Below, piece after piece: positions 48,488 to 61,625 of a stretch of 64,000 nucleotides of DNA. Location: the NCBI GenBank assembly GCA_947683425.1, contig CANTUQ010000050.1:14872501-14936500 (forward strand), read 5' to 3'. Source of the stretch: Excoecaria cochinchinensis (lineage: Eukaryota > Streptophyta > Magnoliopsida > Malpighiales > Euphorbiaceae). The position numbers and the translations under genes are program-made. The first letter of the stretch is position 1. Every line of letters starts with the position of its first letter. Below the pieces are notes generated by a model. That model had not been told where the DNA came from. It did no database searches and saw only the letters and a program-made list of their open reading frames with translations.

Positions 48488-48996
48488 AAGAGGCTTTTGA
48501 GAGAAGGGAAATTCTATCAAAAATAACTGCAATACATACATGGCCAAATCAAGTGATTCGTGGCAACAACTTTACCATTGGATCCAACAAGAAAATCAAC
48601 GGTGATAAAGCAACCATCACTCCTTTAAAAACCCACCATCCCAACCACAAGGAAAATCATCAAGATTCAAACAAACTTCCTAAAATGTCTAACCAAGGAA
48701 GTTCATCCCACAGCCTTTCCAGAATTCCCAACACCATTCCTAACTCTCAAATTAGAAGCCAACAACAACTTGAGGATTATGGAAATTACTGTAAACACAT
48801 AGATCAATCACTTGATGCCTACTATGAACAAACATTCTATGAGCAAACCAAAGCTGCAGAAAAACTTGAAAAAATGGCAGCAGATAAAGCTGAAATTGCC
48901 TTGCATCATTTCCTGGATCTTCTACGAGAAAAAGAAAAAGCTCATTACAGGGCAGTCACTCCTGGCACACATTGGGACTACCATGGTGAAAAGCTT
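48488..48996 (+). pseudogene. Polyprotein C-terminal tail, copy 3
   Basis: An in-frame stretch starts right at the promoter B breakpoint with EAFERREILSKITA, then repeats the tail seen at the end of the long ORF, up to DYHGEKL. The first 14 residues are not in the long ORF and probably represent the native sequence just after RNase H. The tail matches copy 2 closely; the one difference noted is GAGCAAACC at 48841 against GAGCGAACC. It is cut at about 48996 by a junction to inverted coat-protein sequence. The open frame continues to 49095 only by chance. Confidence 0.75.
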
Positions 48997-49296
48997 TCAG
49001 GAAGATCTAGATTATCCATTACTGCCGCTCTGATTATATTTCCTTGGTTCCTTTTGCATTCTCTGGCAAAATGCCCTTCTTCTCCACAAATGTAACATTT
49101 ACATTTTTGCATTTTGTCTTTGTTCTTTCTTTTGAAAATCCTGACATGGCTGTCATGTGGCTTTCCTTCGTAAGTTTTTGACTTTCTCAGTCCATATTTT
49201 CTTCCACTATTGTAATAACCTGGAACAGGAATCTTGCTACAGAAATCAAGATCCTTTAGACTTCTTTGGAGGGCTGCCTTTTTGCACAGTTCCGCT
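48997..49296 (-). pseudogene. Inverted coat-protein/zinc-knuckle fragment
   Basis: The minus strand corresponds to 46081-46381 of the main unit: end of the coat protein (AELCKKAALQRSLKDLDF), basic region, and a complete CCHC knuckle, CYICGEEGHFAREC. Four amino-acid differences from the main copy are visible in about 100 residues (Lys/Glu, Tyr/Cys, Asn/His, Val/Ala). That is more than between the promoter copies, so this piece probably derives from a different viral molecule. It forms the right end of the insert. Confidence 0.88.
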
Positions 49297-49301
49297 ACCC
49301 C
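49291..49301. other. Right virus-satellite junction
   Basis: Inverted viral sequence ends in TTCCGCTA and satellite resumes with ACCCC; the bases TA at 49296-49297 could belong to either side. Satellite resumes at the palindrome centre, directly complementary in phase to the left junction. Confidence 0.85.
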
Positions 49302-49559
49302 TAGGGAAAATCGCCAGAATCGAAAAATTGTAAAAAGTGGTGAAATTTTGGATCCGAGTCCAATATTCCGGGAAAACTTGATTGGAATAGCTACTGGAAG
49401 CTTGCCGGTCACAACGCATCGAGAATCGGCCTCGTCGGGATCTGACAAATTTTCACGGATTTCCCTAGGGGTACCCCTAGGGAAAATCGCCAGAATCGAA
49501 AAATCGTAAAAAGTGGTGAAATTTTGGATCCGAGTCCAACAATCCTGGAAAACTTGATT

Positions 49560-52315
49560 GAAATAGCTACTGGAAGGTTGTCGGTCACAACGCATCGAGA
49601 ATAGGTCTCGTCAGGATCTGACGAATTTTCACGGATTTCCCTAGGGGTACCCCTAGGGAAAATCGCCAGAATCGAAAAATCGTAAAAAGTGGTGAAATTT
49701 TTGATCCGAGTCTAACAATCCGGGAAAACTTGATTGGAATAGCTACTGGAAGGTTGCCGGTCACAACGCATCGAGAATCGGCCTCGTCGGGATCTCACGG
49801 ATTTCACTAGGGGTACCCCTAGGGAAAATCACCAGAATCGAAAAATCGTAAAAAGTGGTGAAATTTTGGATCCGAGTCCAACAATCCGGGAAAACTTGAT
49901 TGAAATAGCTACTGGAAGGTTGTCGGTCACAACGCATCGAGAATCGGTCTCGTCGGGATCTGACGAATTTTCACGGATTTCCCTAGGGGTACCCCTAGGG
50001 AAAATCGCCAGAATCGAAAAATCGTAAAAAGTGGTGAAATTTTTGATCCGAGTCCAACAATCCGGGAAAACTTGATTGGAATAGCTACTGGAAGGTTGCC
50101 GGTCACAACGCATCGAGAATCGGCCTCGTCGGGATCTCACGGATTTCACTAGGGGTACCCCTAGGGAAAATCACCAGAATCGAAAAATCGTAAAAAGTGG
50201 TGAAATTTTGGATCCGAGTCCAACAATCCGGGAAAACTTGATTGGAATTGCTACTGGAAGCTTGCCGGTCACAACGCATTGAGAATCGGCCTCGTCGGGA
50301 TCTGACGAATTTTCACGGATTTCCCTAGGGGTACCCGTAGGGAAAATCGCTAGAATCGAAAAATCGTAAAAAGTGGTGAAATTTTGGATCCGAGTCCAAC
50401 AATCCGGGAAAACTTGACTGGAATAGCTACTAGAAGCTTGCCGGTCACAACGCATCGAGAATCGGCCTCGTCGGGATCTCACGGATTTCCCTAGGGTTAA
50501 CCCTAGGGAAAATCGCCAGAATCGAAAAATCGTAAAAAGTGGTGAAATTTTGGATCCGAGTCCAACAATCCGGGAAAACTTGATTGGAATTGCTACTGGA
50601 AGCTTGCCGGTCACAACGCATCGAGAATCGGCCTCGTCGGGATCTGACGAATTTTCACGGATTTCCCTAGGGGTACCCCTAGGGAAAATCGCCAGAATCG
50701 AAAAATCGTAAAAAGTGGTGAAATTTTTGATCCGAGTCCAAGAATCCAGGAAAACTTGATTGGAATAGCTACTGGAAGCTTGCCGGTCACAATGCATCGA
50801 AAATCGGTCTCGTCGGGATCTGACGAATTTTCACGGATTTCCCTAGGGGTACCACTCGGGAAAATCGCCAGAATCGAAAAATCGTAAAAAGTGGTGAAAT
50901 TTTGGATCCGAGTCCAACAATCCTGGAAAACTTGATTGAAATAGCTACTGGAAGGTTGTCGGTCACAACGCATCGAGAATCGGTCTCGTCAGGATCTGAC
51001 GAATTTTCACGGATTTCCCTAGGGGTACCCCTAGGGAAAATCGCCAGAATCGAAAAATCGTAAAAAGTGGTGAAATTTTTGATCCGAGTCTAACAATCCG
51101 GGAAAACTTGATTGGAATAGCTACTGGAAGGTTGCCGGTCACAACGCATCGAGAATCGGCCTCGTCGGGATCTCACGGATTTCACTAGGGGTACCCCTAG
51201 GGAAAATCACCAGAATCGAAAAATCGTAAAAAGTGGTGAAATTTTGGATCCGAGTCCAACAATCCGGGAAAACTTGATTGAAATAGCTACTGGAAGGTTG
51301 TCGGTCACAACGCATCGAGAATCGGTCTCGTCGGGATCTGACGAATTTTCACGGATTTCCCTAGGGGTACCCCTAGGGAAAATCGCCAGAATCGAAAAAT
51401 CGTAAAAAGTGGTGAAATTTTTGATCCGAGTCCAACAATCCGGGAAAACTTGATTGGAATAGCTACTGGAAGGTTGCCGGTCACAACGCATCGAGAATCG
51501 GCCTCGTCGGGATCTCACGGATTTCACTAGGGGTACCCCTAGGGAAAATCACCAGAATCGAAAAATCGTAAAAAGTGGTGAAATTTTGGATCCGAGTCCA
51601 ACAATCCGGGAAAACTTGATTGGAATTGCTACTGGAAGCTTGCCGGTCACAACGCATTGAGAATCGGCCTCGTCGGGATCTGACGAATTTTCACGGATTT
51701 CCCTAGGGGTACCCGTAGGGAAAATCGCTAGAATCGAAAAATCGTAAAAAGTGGTGAAATTTTGGATCCGATTCCAACAATCCGGGAAAACTTGACTGGA
51801 ATAGCTACTAGAAGCTTGCCGGTCACAACGCATCGAGAATCGGCCTCGTCGGGATCTCACGGATTTCCCTAGGGGTACCCCTAGGGAAAATCGCCAGAAT
51901 CGAAAAATCGTAAAAAGTGGTGAAATTTTGGATCCGAGTCCAACAATCCGGGAAAACTTGATTGGAATTGCTACTGGAAGCTTGCCGGTCACAACGCATC
52001 GAGAATCGGCCTCGTCGGGATCTGACGAATTTTCACGGATTTCCCTAGGGGTACCCCTAGGGAAAATCGCCAGAATCGAAAAATCGTAAAAAGTGGTGAA
52101 ATTTTTGATCCGAGTCCAACAATCCAGGAAAACTTGATTGGAATAGCTACTGGAAGCTTGCCGGTCACAATGCATCAAAAATCGGTCTCTTCGGGATCTG
52201 ACGAATTTTCACGGATTTCCCTAGGGGTACCACTCGGGAAAATCGCCAGAATCGAAAAATCGTAAAAAGTGGTGAAATTTTGGATCCGAGTCCAACAATC
52301 CGGGAAAACTTGATT
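49560..52315 (+). repeat. Tandem duplication of an eight-monomer block (1378-bp offset)
   Basis: Units 49560-50937 and 50938-52315 match at 1378 bp, equal to five 176-bp plus three 166-bp monomers. Shared rare variants are GGAAGGTTGTCGG, GATTTCACTAGGGG, TACCCGTAGGG and TACCACTCGGG. Differences include the palindrome centre at 50495-50502 and TCGTCGGG versus TCTTCGGG near the end. The duplication lies only about 260 bp from the viral junction. Confidence 0.82.
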
Positions 52316-52899
52316 GGAATAGCTACAGGAATCTTGCCGGTCACAACCATCGAGAATCGGCCTCATCGGGATCTTACGAATTTTCACGGATTTCCCTAGA
52401 GGTACCCCTAGGGAAAATCGCCAGAATCGAAAAATCGTAAAAAGTGGTGAAATTTTGGATCCGAGTCCAACAATCCGGGAAAACTTGATTGGAATAGCTA
52501 CTGGAAGCTTGCCGGTCACAACGCATCGAGAATTGGCCTCGTCGGGATCTTACGAATTTTCACGGATTTCCCTAGGTGTACCCCTAGGGAAAATCGCCAG
52601 AATCGAAAAATCGTAAAAAGTGGTGAAGTTTTGGATCCGAGTGCAACAATCCGGGAAAATATGATTGGAATAGCTACTGGAAGCTTGCCGGTCACAACGC
52701 ATCGAGAATCGGCCTCGTCGGGATCTCACGGATTTCCCTAGGGGTACCCCTAGGGAAAATTGCCAGAATCGAAAAATCGTAAAAAGTGGTGAAATTTTGG
52801 ATCCGAGTCCAACAATCCGGGAAAACATGATTGGAATAGCTACTGGAAGCTTGCCGGTCACAACGCATCGAGAATCGGCCTCGTCGGAATCTCACGGAT

Positions 52900-52913
52900 T
52901 TCCCTAGGGAAAA
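52900..52913 (+). repeat. Satellite palindrome with 12-bp centre deletion
   Basis: One monomer reads TTTCCCTAGGGAAA instead of the 26-bp palindrome. It has lost 12 bp from the centre and kept perfect symmetry, giving a 154-bp monomer. This is what hairpin-associated deletion would leave. Confidence 0.85.
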
Positions 52914-55900
52914 TCGCCAGAATCGAAAAATCGTAAAAAGTGGTGAAATTTTGGATCCGAGTCCAATAATCTGGGAAAACTTGATTGGAATAGCTACTGG
53001 AAGCTTGCCGGTCACAACGCATCGAGAATCGGCCTCGTCGGAATCTCACGTATTTCCCTAGGGGTACCCCTAGGGAAAATCGCCAGAATCGAAAAATCGT
53101 AAAAAGTGGTGAAATTTTGGATCCGAGTTCAACAATCCGGGAAAACTTGATTGGAATTGCTACTGGAAGCTTGCCGGTCACAACGCATCGAGAATCGGCC
53201 TCGTCGGGATCTGACGAATTTTCACGGATTTCCCTAGGGGTACCCCTAGGGAAAATTGCCAGAATCGAAAAATCGTAAAAAGTGGTGAAATTTTTGATCC
53301 GAGTCCAACAATACGGGAAAACTTGATTGGAATAGCTACTGGAAGCTTGCCGGTCACAACGCATCGAGAATCGGCCTCGTCGGGATCTCACGGATTTCCC
53401 TAGGGGTACCCCTAGGAAAAATCGCCAGAATCAAAAAATCGTAAAAAGTGGTGAAATTTTGGATCCGAGTCCAACAATCCGGGAAAACTTGATTGGAATT
53501 GCTACTGGAAGCTTGCCGGTCACAACGCATCGAGAATCGGCCTCGTCGGGATCTGACGAATTTTCACGGATTTCCCTAGGGGTACCCCTGGGGAAAATCG
53601 CCAGAATCGAAAAATCGTAAAAAGTGGTGAAATTTTGGATCCGAGTCCAACAATCCAAGAAAACTTGATTGGAATAGCTACTGGAAGCTTGCCGGTCACA
53701 ACGCATCGAGAATCGGTCTCGTCGGGATCTGACGAATTTTCAAGGATTTCCCTAGGGGTACCACTCGGGAAAATCGCCAGAATCAAAAAATCGTAAAAAG
53801 TGGTGAAATTTTGGATCCGAGTCCAACAATCCGGGAAAACTTGATTGGAATAGCTACTGGAAGCTTGCCGGTCACAACGCATCGAGAATCGGCCTCGTCG
53901 GGATCTGACGAATTTTCACGGATTTCCCTAGGGGTACCCGAAGGGAAAATCGCCAGAATCGAAAAATCATAAAAAGTGGTGAAATTTTGGATCCGAGTCC
54001 AATAATCCGGGAAAACTTGATTGGAATTGCTACTGGAAGCTTGCCGGTCACAATGCATCGAGAATCGGCCTCGTCGGGATCTGACGAATTTTCACGGATT
54101 TTCCTAGGGGTACCCCTAGGGATAATCGCCAGAATCGAAAAATCGTAAAAAGTGGTGAAATTTTGGATCCGAGTCCAACAATACGGGAAAACTTGATTGG
54201 AATAGCTACTGGAAGCTTGCCGGTCACAACGCATCGAGAATCGGCCTCGTCGGGATCTCACGGATTTCCCTAGGGGTACCCCTAGGAAAAATCGCCAGAA
54301 TCGAAAAATCGTAAAAAGTGGTGAAATTTTGGATCCGAGTCCAACAATCCAGGAAAACTTGATTGGAATAGCTACTGGAAGCTTGCCGGTCACAATGCAT
54401 CGAGAATCAGTCTCGTCGGGATCTGACGAATTTTCACGGATTTCCTTAGGGGTACCCCTAGGGAAAATCGCCAGAATCGAAAAATCGTAAAAAGTGGTGA
54501 AATTTTGGATCCGAGTCCAACAATCCGGGAAAACTTGATTGGAATAGCTACTGGAAGCTTGCCGGTCACAACGCATCGAGAATCGGTCTCGTCGGGATCT
54601 GACGAATTTTCACGGATTTCCCTAGGGGTACCCCTAGGGAAAATCGCCAGAATCGAAAAATCGTAAAAAGTGGTGAAATTTTGGATCCGAGTCCAAAAAT
54701 CCGGGAAAACTTGATTGGAATAGCTACTTGAAGCTTGCCGGTCACAACGCATCGAGAATTGGCCTCGTCGGGATCTGACGAATTTTCACGGATTTCCCTA
54801 GGGGTACCCCTAGGGAAAATCGCCAGAATCGAAAAATCATAAAAAGTGGTGAAGTTTTGGATCCGAGTGCAACAATCCGGGAAAATATGATTGGAATAGC
54901 TACTGGAAGCTTGCCGGTCACAACGCATCGAGAATCGGCCTCGTCGGGATCTCACGGATTTCCCTAGGGGTACCCCTAGGGAAAATCGCCAGAATCGAAA
55001 AATCGTAAAAAGTGGTGAAATTTTTGATCCAAATCCAACAATCCGGGAAAACATGATTGGAATAGCTACTGGAAGCTTGCCGGTCACAACGCATCGAGAA
55101 TCGGCCTCGTCGGAATCTCACGGATTTCCCTAGGGGTACCCCTAGGGAAAATCGCCAGAATCGAAAAATCGTATAAAGTGGTGAAATTTTGGATCCGAGT
55201 CCAACAATCCGGGAAAACTTGATTGGAATAGCTACTGGAAGCTTGCCGGTCACAACGCATCGAGAATCGGCCTCGTCGGGATCTCACGGATTTCCCTAGG
55301 GGTACCCCTAGGGAAAATCGCCAGAATCGAAAAATCGTAAAAAGTGGTGAAATTTTGGATCCGAGTCCAACAATCCGGGAAAACTTGATTGGAATTGCTA
55401 CTGGAAGCTTGCCGGTCACAACGCATCAAGAATCGGCCTCGTCGGGATCTGACGAATTTTCACGGATTTCCATAGGGGTACCCCTAGGGAAAATCGCCAG
55501 AATCGAAAAATCGTAAAAAGTGGTGAAATTTTTGATCCGAGTCCAACAATCCAGGAAAACTTGATTGGAATAGCTACTGGAAGCTTGCCGGTCACAACGC
55601 ATCGAGAATCGGTCTCGTCGGGATCTGACGAATTTTCACGGATTTCCCTAAGGGTACCACTCGGGAAAATTGCCAGAATCGAAAAATCGTAAAAAGTGTT
55701 GAAATTTTGGATCCGAGTCCAACAATCCGGGAAAACTTGATTGGAACAGCTACTGGAAGCTTGCCGGTCACAACTCATCGAGAATCGGCCTCGTCGGGAT
55801 CTGACGAATTTTCACGGATTTCCCTAGGGGTACCCCTAGGGAAAATCGCCAGAATCGAAAAATCATAAAAAGTGGTGAAATTTTTGATCCGAGTCCAACA

Positions 55901-57135
55901 ATACGGGAAAACTTGATTGGAATAGCTACTGGAAGCTTGCCGGTCACAACGCATCGAGAATCGGCCTCGTCGGGATCTCACGGATTTCACTAGGGGTACC
56001 CCTAGGGAAAATCGCCAGAATCGAAAAATCGTAAAAAGTGGTGAAATTTTGGATCCGAGTCCAACAATCCGGGAAAACTTGATTGAAATTGCTACTGGAA
56101 GCTTACCGGTCACAACGCATCAAGAATCGGCCTCGTCGGGATCTGACGAATTTTCACGGATTTCCCTAGGGGTACACGTAGGGAAAATCGCCAGAATCGA
56201 AAAATCATAAAAAGTGATGAAATTTTGGATCCGAGTCCAACAATCCGGGAAAACTTGATTGGAATAGCTACTGGAAGCTTGCCAGTCACAATGCATAGAG
56301 AATCGGCCTCGTCGGGATCTGACGAATTTTCACGGATTTCCCTAGGGGTACCCCTAGGGAAAATCGCCAGAATCGAAAAATCGTAAAAAGTGGTGAAATT
56401 TTGGATCCGAGTCCAACAATCCGGGAAAACTTGATTGGAATAGCTACTGGAAGCTTGCCGGTCACAACGCATCGAGAATCGGCCTCGTCGGGATCTCACG
56501 GATTTCCCTAGGGGTACCCCTAGGAAAAATCGCCAGAATCGAAAAATCGTAAAAAGTGGTGAAATTTTGGATCCGAGTCCAACAATCCGGGAAAACTTGA
56601 TTGGAATTGCTACTGGAAGCTTGCCGGTCACAACGCATCGAGAATCGGCCTCGTCGGGATCTGACGAATTTTCACGGATTTTCCTAGGGGTACCCCTCGG
56701 GAAAATCGCCAGAATCGAAAAATCGTAAAAAGTGGTGAAGTTTTGGATCCGAGTGCAACAATCTGGGAAAATATGATTGGAATAGCTACTGGAAGCTTGC
56801 CGGTCACAACACATCGACAATCGGCCTCGTCGGGATCTCACGGATTTCCCTAGGGGTACCCCTAGGGAAAATCGCCAGAATCGAAAAATCGTAAAAAGTG
56901 GTGAAATTTTGGATCCGAGTCCAACAATCCGGGAAAACATGATTGGAATAGCTACTGGAAGCTTGCCGGTCACAACGCATCGAGAATCGGCCTCGTCGGA
57001 ATCTCACGGATTTCCCTAGGGGTACCCCTAGGGAAAATCGCCAGAATCGAAAAATCGTAAAAAGTGGTGAACTTTTGGATCCGAGTCCAATAATCCGGGA
57101 AAACATGATTGGAATAGCTACTGGAAGCTTGCCGG

Positions 57136-57301
57136 TCACAACGCATCGAGAATCGGCCTCGTCGGGATCTCACGGATTTCCCTAGGGGTACCCCTAGGGA
57201 AAATCGCCAGAATCGAAAAATCGTAAAAAGTGGTGAAATTTTCGATCCGAGTCCAACAATCCGGGAAAACTTGATTGGAATTGCTACAGGAAGCTTGCCG
57301 G
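57136..57301 (+). repeat. Representative 166-bp satellite monomer
   Basis: This is one phase of the short class; equivalent points recur at 56970, 57136 and 57302. It reads GATCTCACGGATTTCC where the long class reads GATCTGACGAATTTTCACGG. Another short class reads GATCTGACGGATTTCC (for example near 2410 and 885). The two short forms need different 10-bp breakpoints. The start point is arbitrary. Confidence 0.9.
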
Positions 57302-59309
57302 TCACAACGCATCGAGAATCGGCCTCGTCGGGATCTCACGGATTTCCCTAGGGGTACCCCTAGGGAAAATCGCCAGAATCGAAAAATCGTAAAACGTGGT
57401 GAAATTTTTGATCCGAGTCCAACAATCCGGGAAAACTTGATTGGAATAGCTACTGGAAGCTTGCCGGTCACAACGCATCGAGAATCGGCCTCGTCGGGAT
57501 CTCACGGATTTCCTTAGGGGTACCCCTAGGGAAAATCGCCAGAATCGAAAAATCGTAAAAAGTGGTGAAATTTTGGATCCGAGTCCAACAATCCGGGAAA
57601 ACTTGATTGGAATAGCTACTGGAAGCTTGCCGGTCACAACGCATCGAGAATCGGCCTCGTCGGGATCTGACGAATTTTCACGGATTTCCCTAGGGGTACC
57701 CCTAGGGAAAATCGCCAGAATCGAAAAATCGTAAAAAGTGGTCAAATTTTGGATCCGAGTCCAACAATCCGGAAAAACTTAATTGGAATAGCTACTGAAA
57801 GCTTGCCGGTCACAACGCATCGAGAATCGGTCTCGTCGGGATCTGACGAATTTTCACGGATTTCCCTAGGGGTACCCCTCGGGAAAATCGCCAGAATCGA
57901 AAAATCGTAAAAAGTGGTGAAGTTTTGGATTCGAGTGCAACAATCCGGGAAAACATGATTGGAATAGCTACTGGAAGCTTGCCGGTCACAACGCATCGAG
58001 AATCGGCCTCGTCGGGATCTCACGGATTTCCCTAGGGGTACCCCTAGGGAAAATCGCCAGAATCGAAAAATCGTAAAAAGTGGTGAAATTTTGGATCCGA
58101 GTCCAATAATCCGGGAAAACATGATTGGAATAGCTACTGGAAGCTTGCCGGTCACAACGCATCGAGAATCGGCCTCGTCGGGATCTCACGGATTTCCTTA
58201 GGGGTACCCCTAGGGAAAATCGCCAGAATCGAAAAATCGTAAAAAGTGGTGAAATTTTGGATCCGAGTCCAACAATCCGGGAAAACTTGATTGGAATTGC
58301 TACTGGAAGCTTGCCGGTCACAACACATCGAGAATCGTCCTCGTCGGGATCTGACGAATTTTCACGGATTTCCCTAGGGGTACCCCTAGGGAAAATCGCC
58401 AGAATCGAAAAATCGTTAAAAGTGGTGAAATTTTGGATCCGAGTCTAACAATCCGGAAAAACTTGATTGGAATAGCTACTGGAAGCTTGCCGGTCACAAC
58501 GCATCGAGAATCGGCCTCGTCGGGATCTGACGAATTTTCACGGATTTCCCTAGGGGTACCCCTAGGGAAAATCGCCAGAATCGAAAAATCGTAAAAAGTG
58601 GTCAAATTTTGGATCCGAGTCCAACAATCCGCAAAAACTTGATTGGAATAGCTACTGGAAGCTTGCCGGTCACAACGCATCGAGAATCGGTCTCGTCGGG
58701 ATCTGACGAATTTTCACGGATTTCCCTAGGGGTACCCCTCGGGAAAATCGCCAGAATCGAAAAATCGTAAAAAGTGGTGAAGTTTTGGATCCGAGTGCAA
58801 CAATCCGGGAAAACATGATTGGAATAGCTACTGGAAGCTTGCTGGTCACAACGCATCGAGAATCGGCCTCGTCGGAATCTCACGGATTTCCCTAGGGGTA
58901 CCCCTAGGGAAAATCTTCAAAATCGAAAAATCGTAAAAAGTGGTGAAAGTTTGGATCCGAGTCCAACAATCCGGGAAAACTTGATTGGAATAGCTACTGG
59001 AAGCTTGCCGGTCACAACGCATCGAGAATCGGCATCGTCGGGTTCTGACGAATTTTCACGGATTTCCCTAAGGGTACCCCTAGGGAAAATCGCCAGAATC
59101 GAAAAATCGTAAAAAGTGGTGAAATTTTGGATCCGAGTCCAACAATCCGGGAAAACTTGATTGGAATAGCTACTGGAAGCTTGCCGGTCACAACGCATCG
59201 AGAATCGGCCTCGTCGGGATCTCACGGATTTCCTTAGGGGTACCCCTAGGGAAAATCGCCAGAATCGAAAAATCGTAAAAAGTGGTGAAATTTTTGATCC
59301 GAGTCCAAC

Positions 59310-61600
59310 AATCCGGGAAAACTTAATTGGAATTGCTACTGGAAGCTTGCCGGTCACAACGCATCGAGAATCGGCCTCGTCGGGATCTGACAAATTTTCA
59401 CGGATTTCCCTAGGGGTACCCCTAGGGAAAATCGCCAGAATCTAAAAATCGTTAAAAGTGGTGAAATTTTGGATCCGAGTCCAACAATCCGGAAAAACTT
59501 GATTGGAATAGCTACTGGAAGCTTGCCGGTCACAACGCATCGAGAATCGGTCTCGTCGGGATCTGACGAATTTTCACGGATTTTCCTAGGGGTACCCCTC
59601 GGGAAAATCGCCAGAATCGAAAAATCGTAAAAAGTGGTGAAGTTTTGGATCCGAGTCCAATAATCCGGGAAAACATGATTGGAATAGCTACTGGAAGCTT
59701 GCCGGTCACAACGCATCGAGAATCGGACTCGTCGGGATCTCACGGATTTCCCTAGGGGTACCCCTAGGGAAAATCGCCAGAATCAAAAAATTGTAACAAC
59801 TGGTTAAATTTTGGATCCGAGTCAAACAATCCGGGAAAACTTGATTGGAATAGCTACTGGAAGCTTGCCGGTCACAACGCATCGAGAATCGGCCTCGTCG
59901 GGATCTGACGAATTTTAACGGATTTCCCTAGGGGTACCCCTAGGGAAAATCGCCAGAATCGAAAAATCGTAAAAAGTGGTGAAATTTTGGATCCGAGTCC
60001 AACAATCCGGGAAAACTTGATTGGAATAGCTACTGGAAGCTTGCCGGTCAAAACGCATCGAGAATCGGCCTCGTCGGGATCTGACGAATTTTCACGGATT
60101 TCCCTAGGGGTACCCCTAGGGAAAATCGCCAGAATCGAAAAATCGTAAAAAGTGGTGAAATTTTGGATCCGATTCCAACAATCCGGGAAAACTTGATTGG
60201 AATAGCTACTGGAAGCTTGCCGGTCACAACGCATCGAGAATCGGCCTCGTTGGGATCTCACGGATTTCCTTAGGGGTACTTCTAGGGAAAATCGCCCGAA
60301 TCGAAAAATCGTAAAAAGTGGTGAAATTTTGGATCCGAGTCCAACAATCCGGGAAAACTTGATTGGAATAGCTACTGGAAGCTTGCCGGTCACAACGCAT
60401 CGAGAATCGGTCTCGTCGGGATCTGACGAATTTTCACGAATTTCCCTAGGGGTACCCCTAGGGAAAATCGCCAGAATCGAAAAATTATAAAAAGTGGTGA
60501 AATTTTGGATCCGAGTCCAACAATCCGGGAAAACTTGATTGGAATAGCTACTGGAAGCTTGCCGGTCACAACGCATCGAGAATCGGCCTCATCGGGATCT
60601 GACGAATTTTAACGGATTTCCCTAGGGGTACCCCTAGGGAAAATCGCCAGAATCGAAAAATCGTAAAAAGTGGTGAAATTTTGAATCCGAGTCCAACAAT
60701 CCGGGAAAACTTGATTGGAATAGCTACTGGAAGCTTGCCGGTCAAAACGCATCGAGAATCGGCCTCGTCGGGATCTGACGAATTTTCACGGATTTCCCTA
60801 GGGGTACCCCTAGGGAAAATCGCCAGAATCGAAAAATCGTAAAAAGTGGTGAAATTTTGGATCCGAGTCCAACAATCCGGGAAAACTTGATTGGAATAGC
60901 TACTGGAAGCTTGCCGGTCACAACGCATCGAGAATCGGCCTCGTCGGGATCTCACGGATTTCCTTAGGGGTACCCCTAGGGAAAATCGCCAGAATCGAAA
61001 AATCGTAAAAAGTGGTGAAATTTTGGATCCGAGTCCAACAATCCGGGAAAACTTGATTGGAATTGCTACTGGAAGCTTGCCGGTCACAACGCATCGAGAA
61101 TCGGCCTCGTCGGGATCTGACGAATTTTCACGGATTTCCCTAGGGGTACCCCTAGGGAAAATCGCCAGAATCGAAAAATCGTTCAAAGTGGTGAAATTTT
61201 TGATCCGAGTCCAACAATCCGAAAAAACTTGATTGGAATAGCTACTGGAAGCTTGCCGGTCACAACGCATCGAGAATCGGTCTCGTCGGGATCTGACGAA
61301 TTTTCACGGATTTTCCTAGGGGTACCCCTCGGGAAAATCGCCAGAATCGAAAAATCGTAAAAAGTGGTGAAGTTTTGGATCCGAGTCCAATAATCCGGGA
61401 AAACATGATTGGAATAGCTACTGGAAGCTTGCCGGTCACAACGCATCGAGAATCGGCCTCGTCGGGATCTCACGGATTTCCCTAGGGGTACCCTTAGGGA
61501 AAATCGCCAGAATAAAAAAATTGTAACAACTGGTTAAATTTTGGATCCGAGTCAAACAATCCGGGAAAACTAGATTGCAATAGCTACTGGAAGCTTGCCG
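59310..61600 (+). repeat. Overlapping duplications, 694-bp and 1730-bp offsets
   Basis: AATTTTAACGG occurs at 59911 and 60605 (694 bp, three 176-bp plus one 166-bp monomer). The rare TTGTAACAACTGGTTAAATT occurs at 59791 and 61521 (1730 bp). The AATTTTAACGG variant occurs a third time at 63559, 2954 bp beyond the second. Several rounds of block amplification are superimposed here. Confidence 0.7.
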
Positions 61601-61625
61601 GTCACAACGCATCGAGAATCGGCCT

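Noticed and set aside
41590..49301. Target-site duplication flanking the insert
   Set aside because: The two flanks are complementary halves of one palindrome, not a direct repeat; only TA is ambiguous at the right junction.
48978..49595. Minus-strand 205-codon frame joining satellite and coat-protein sequence
   Set aside because: It is a chance fusion across the right junction. Only 48997-49296 is viral, and that part is annotated as a fragment.
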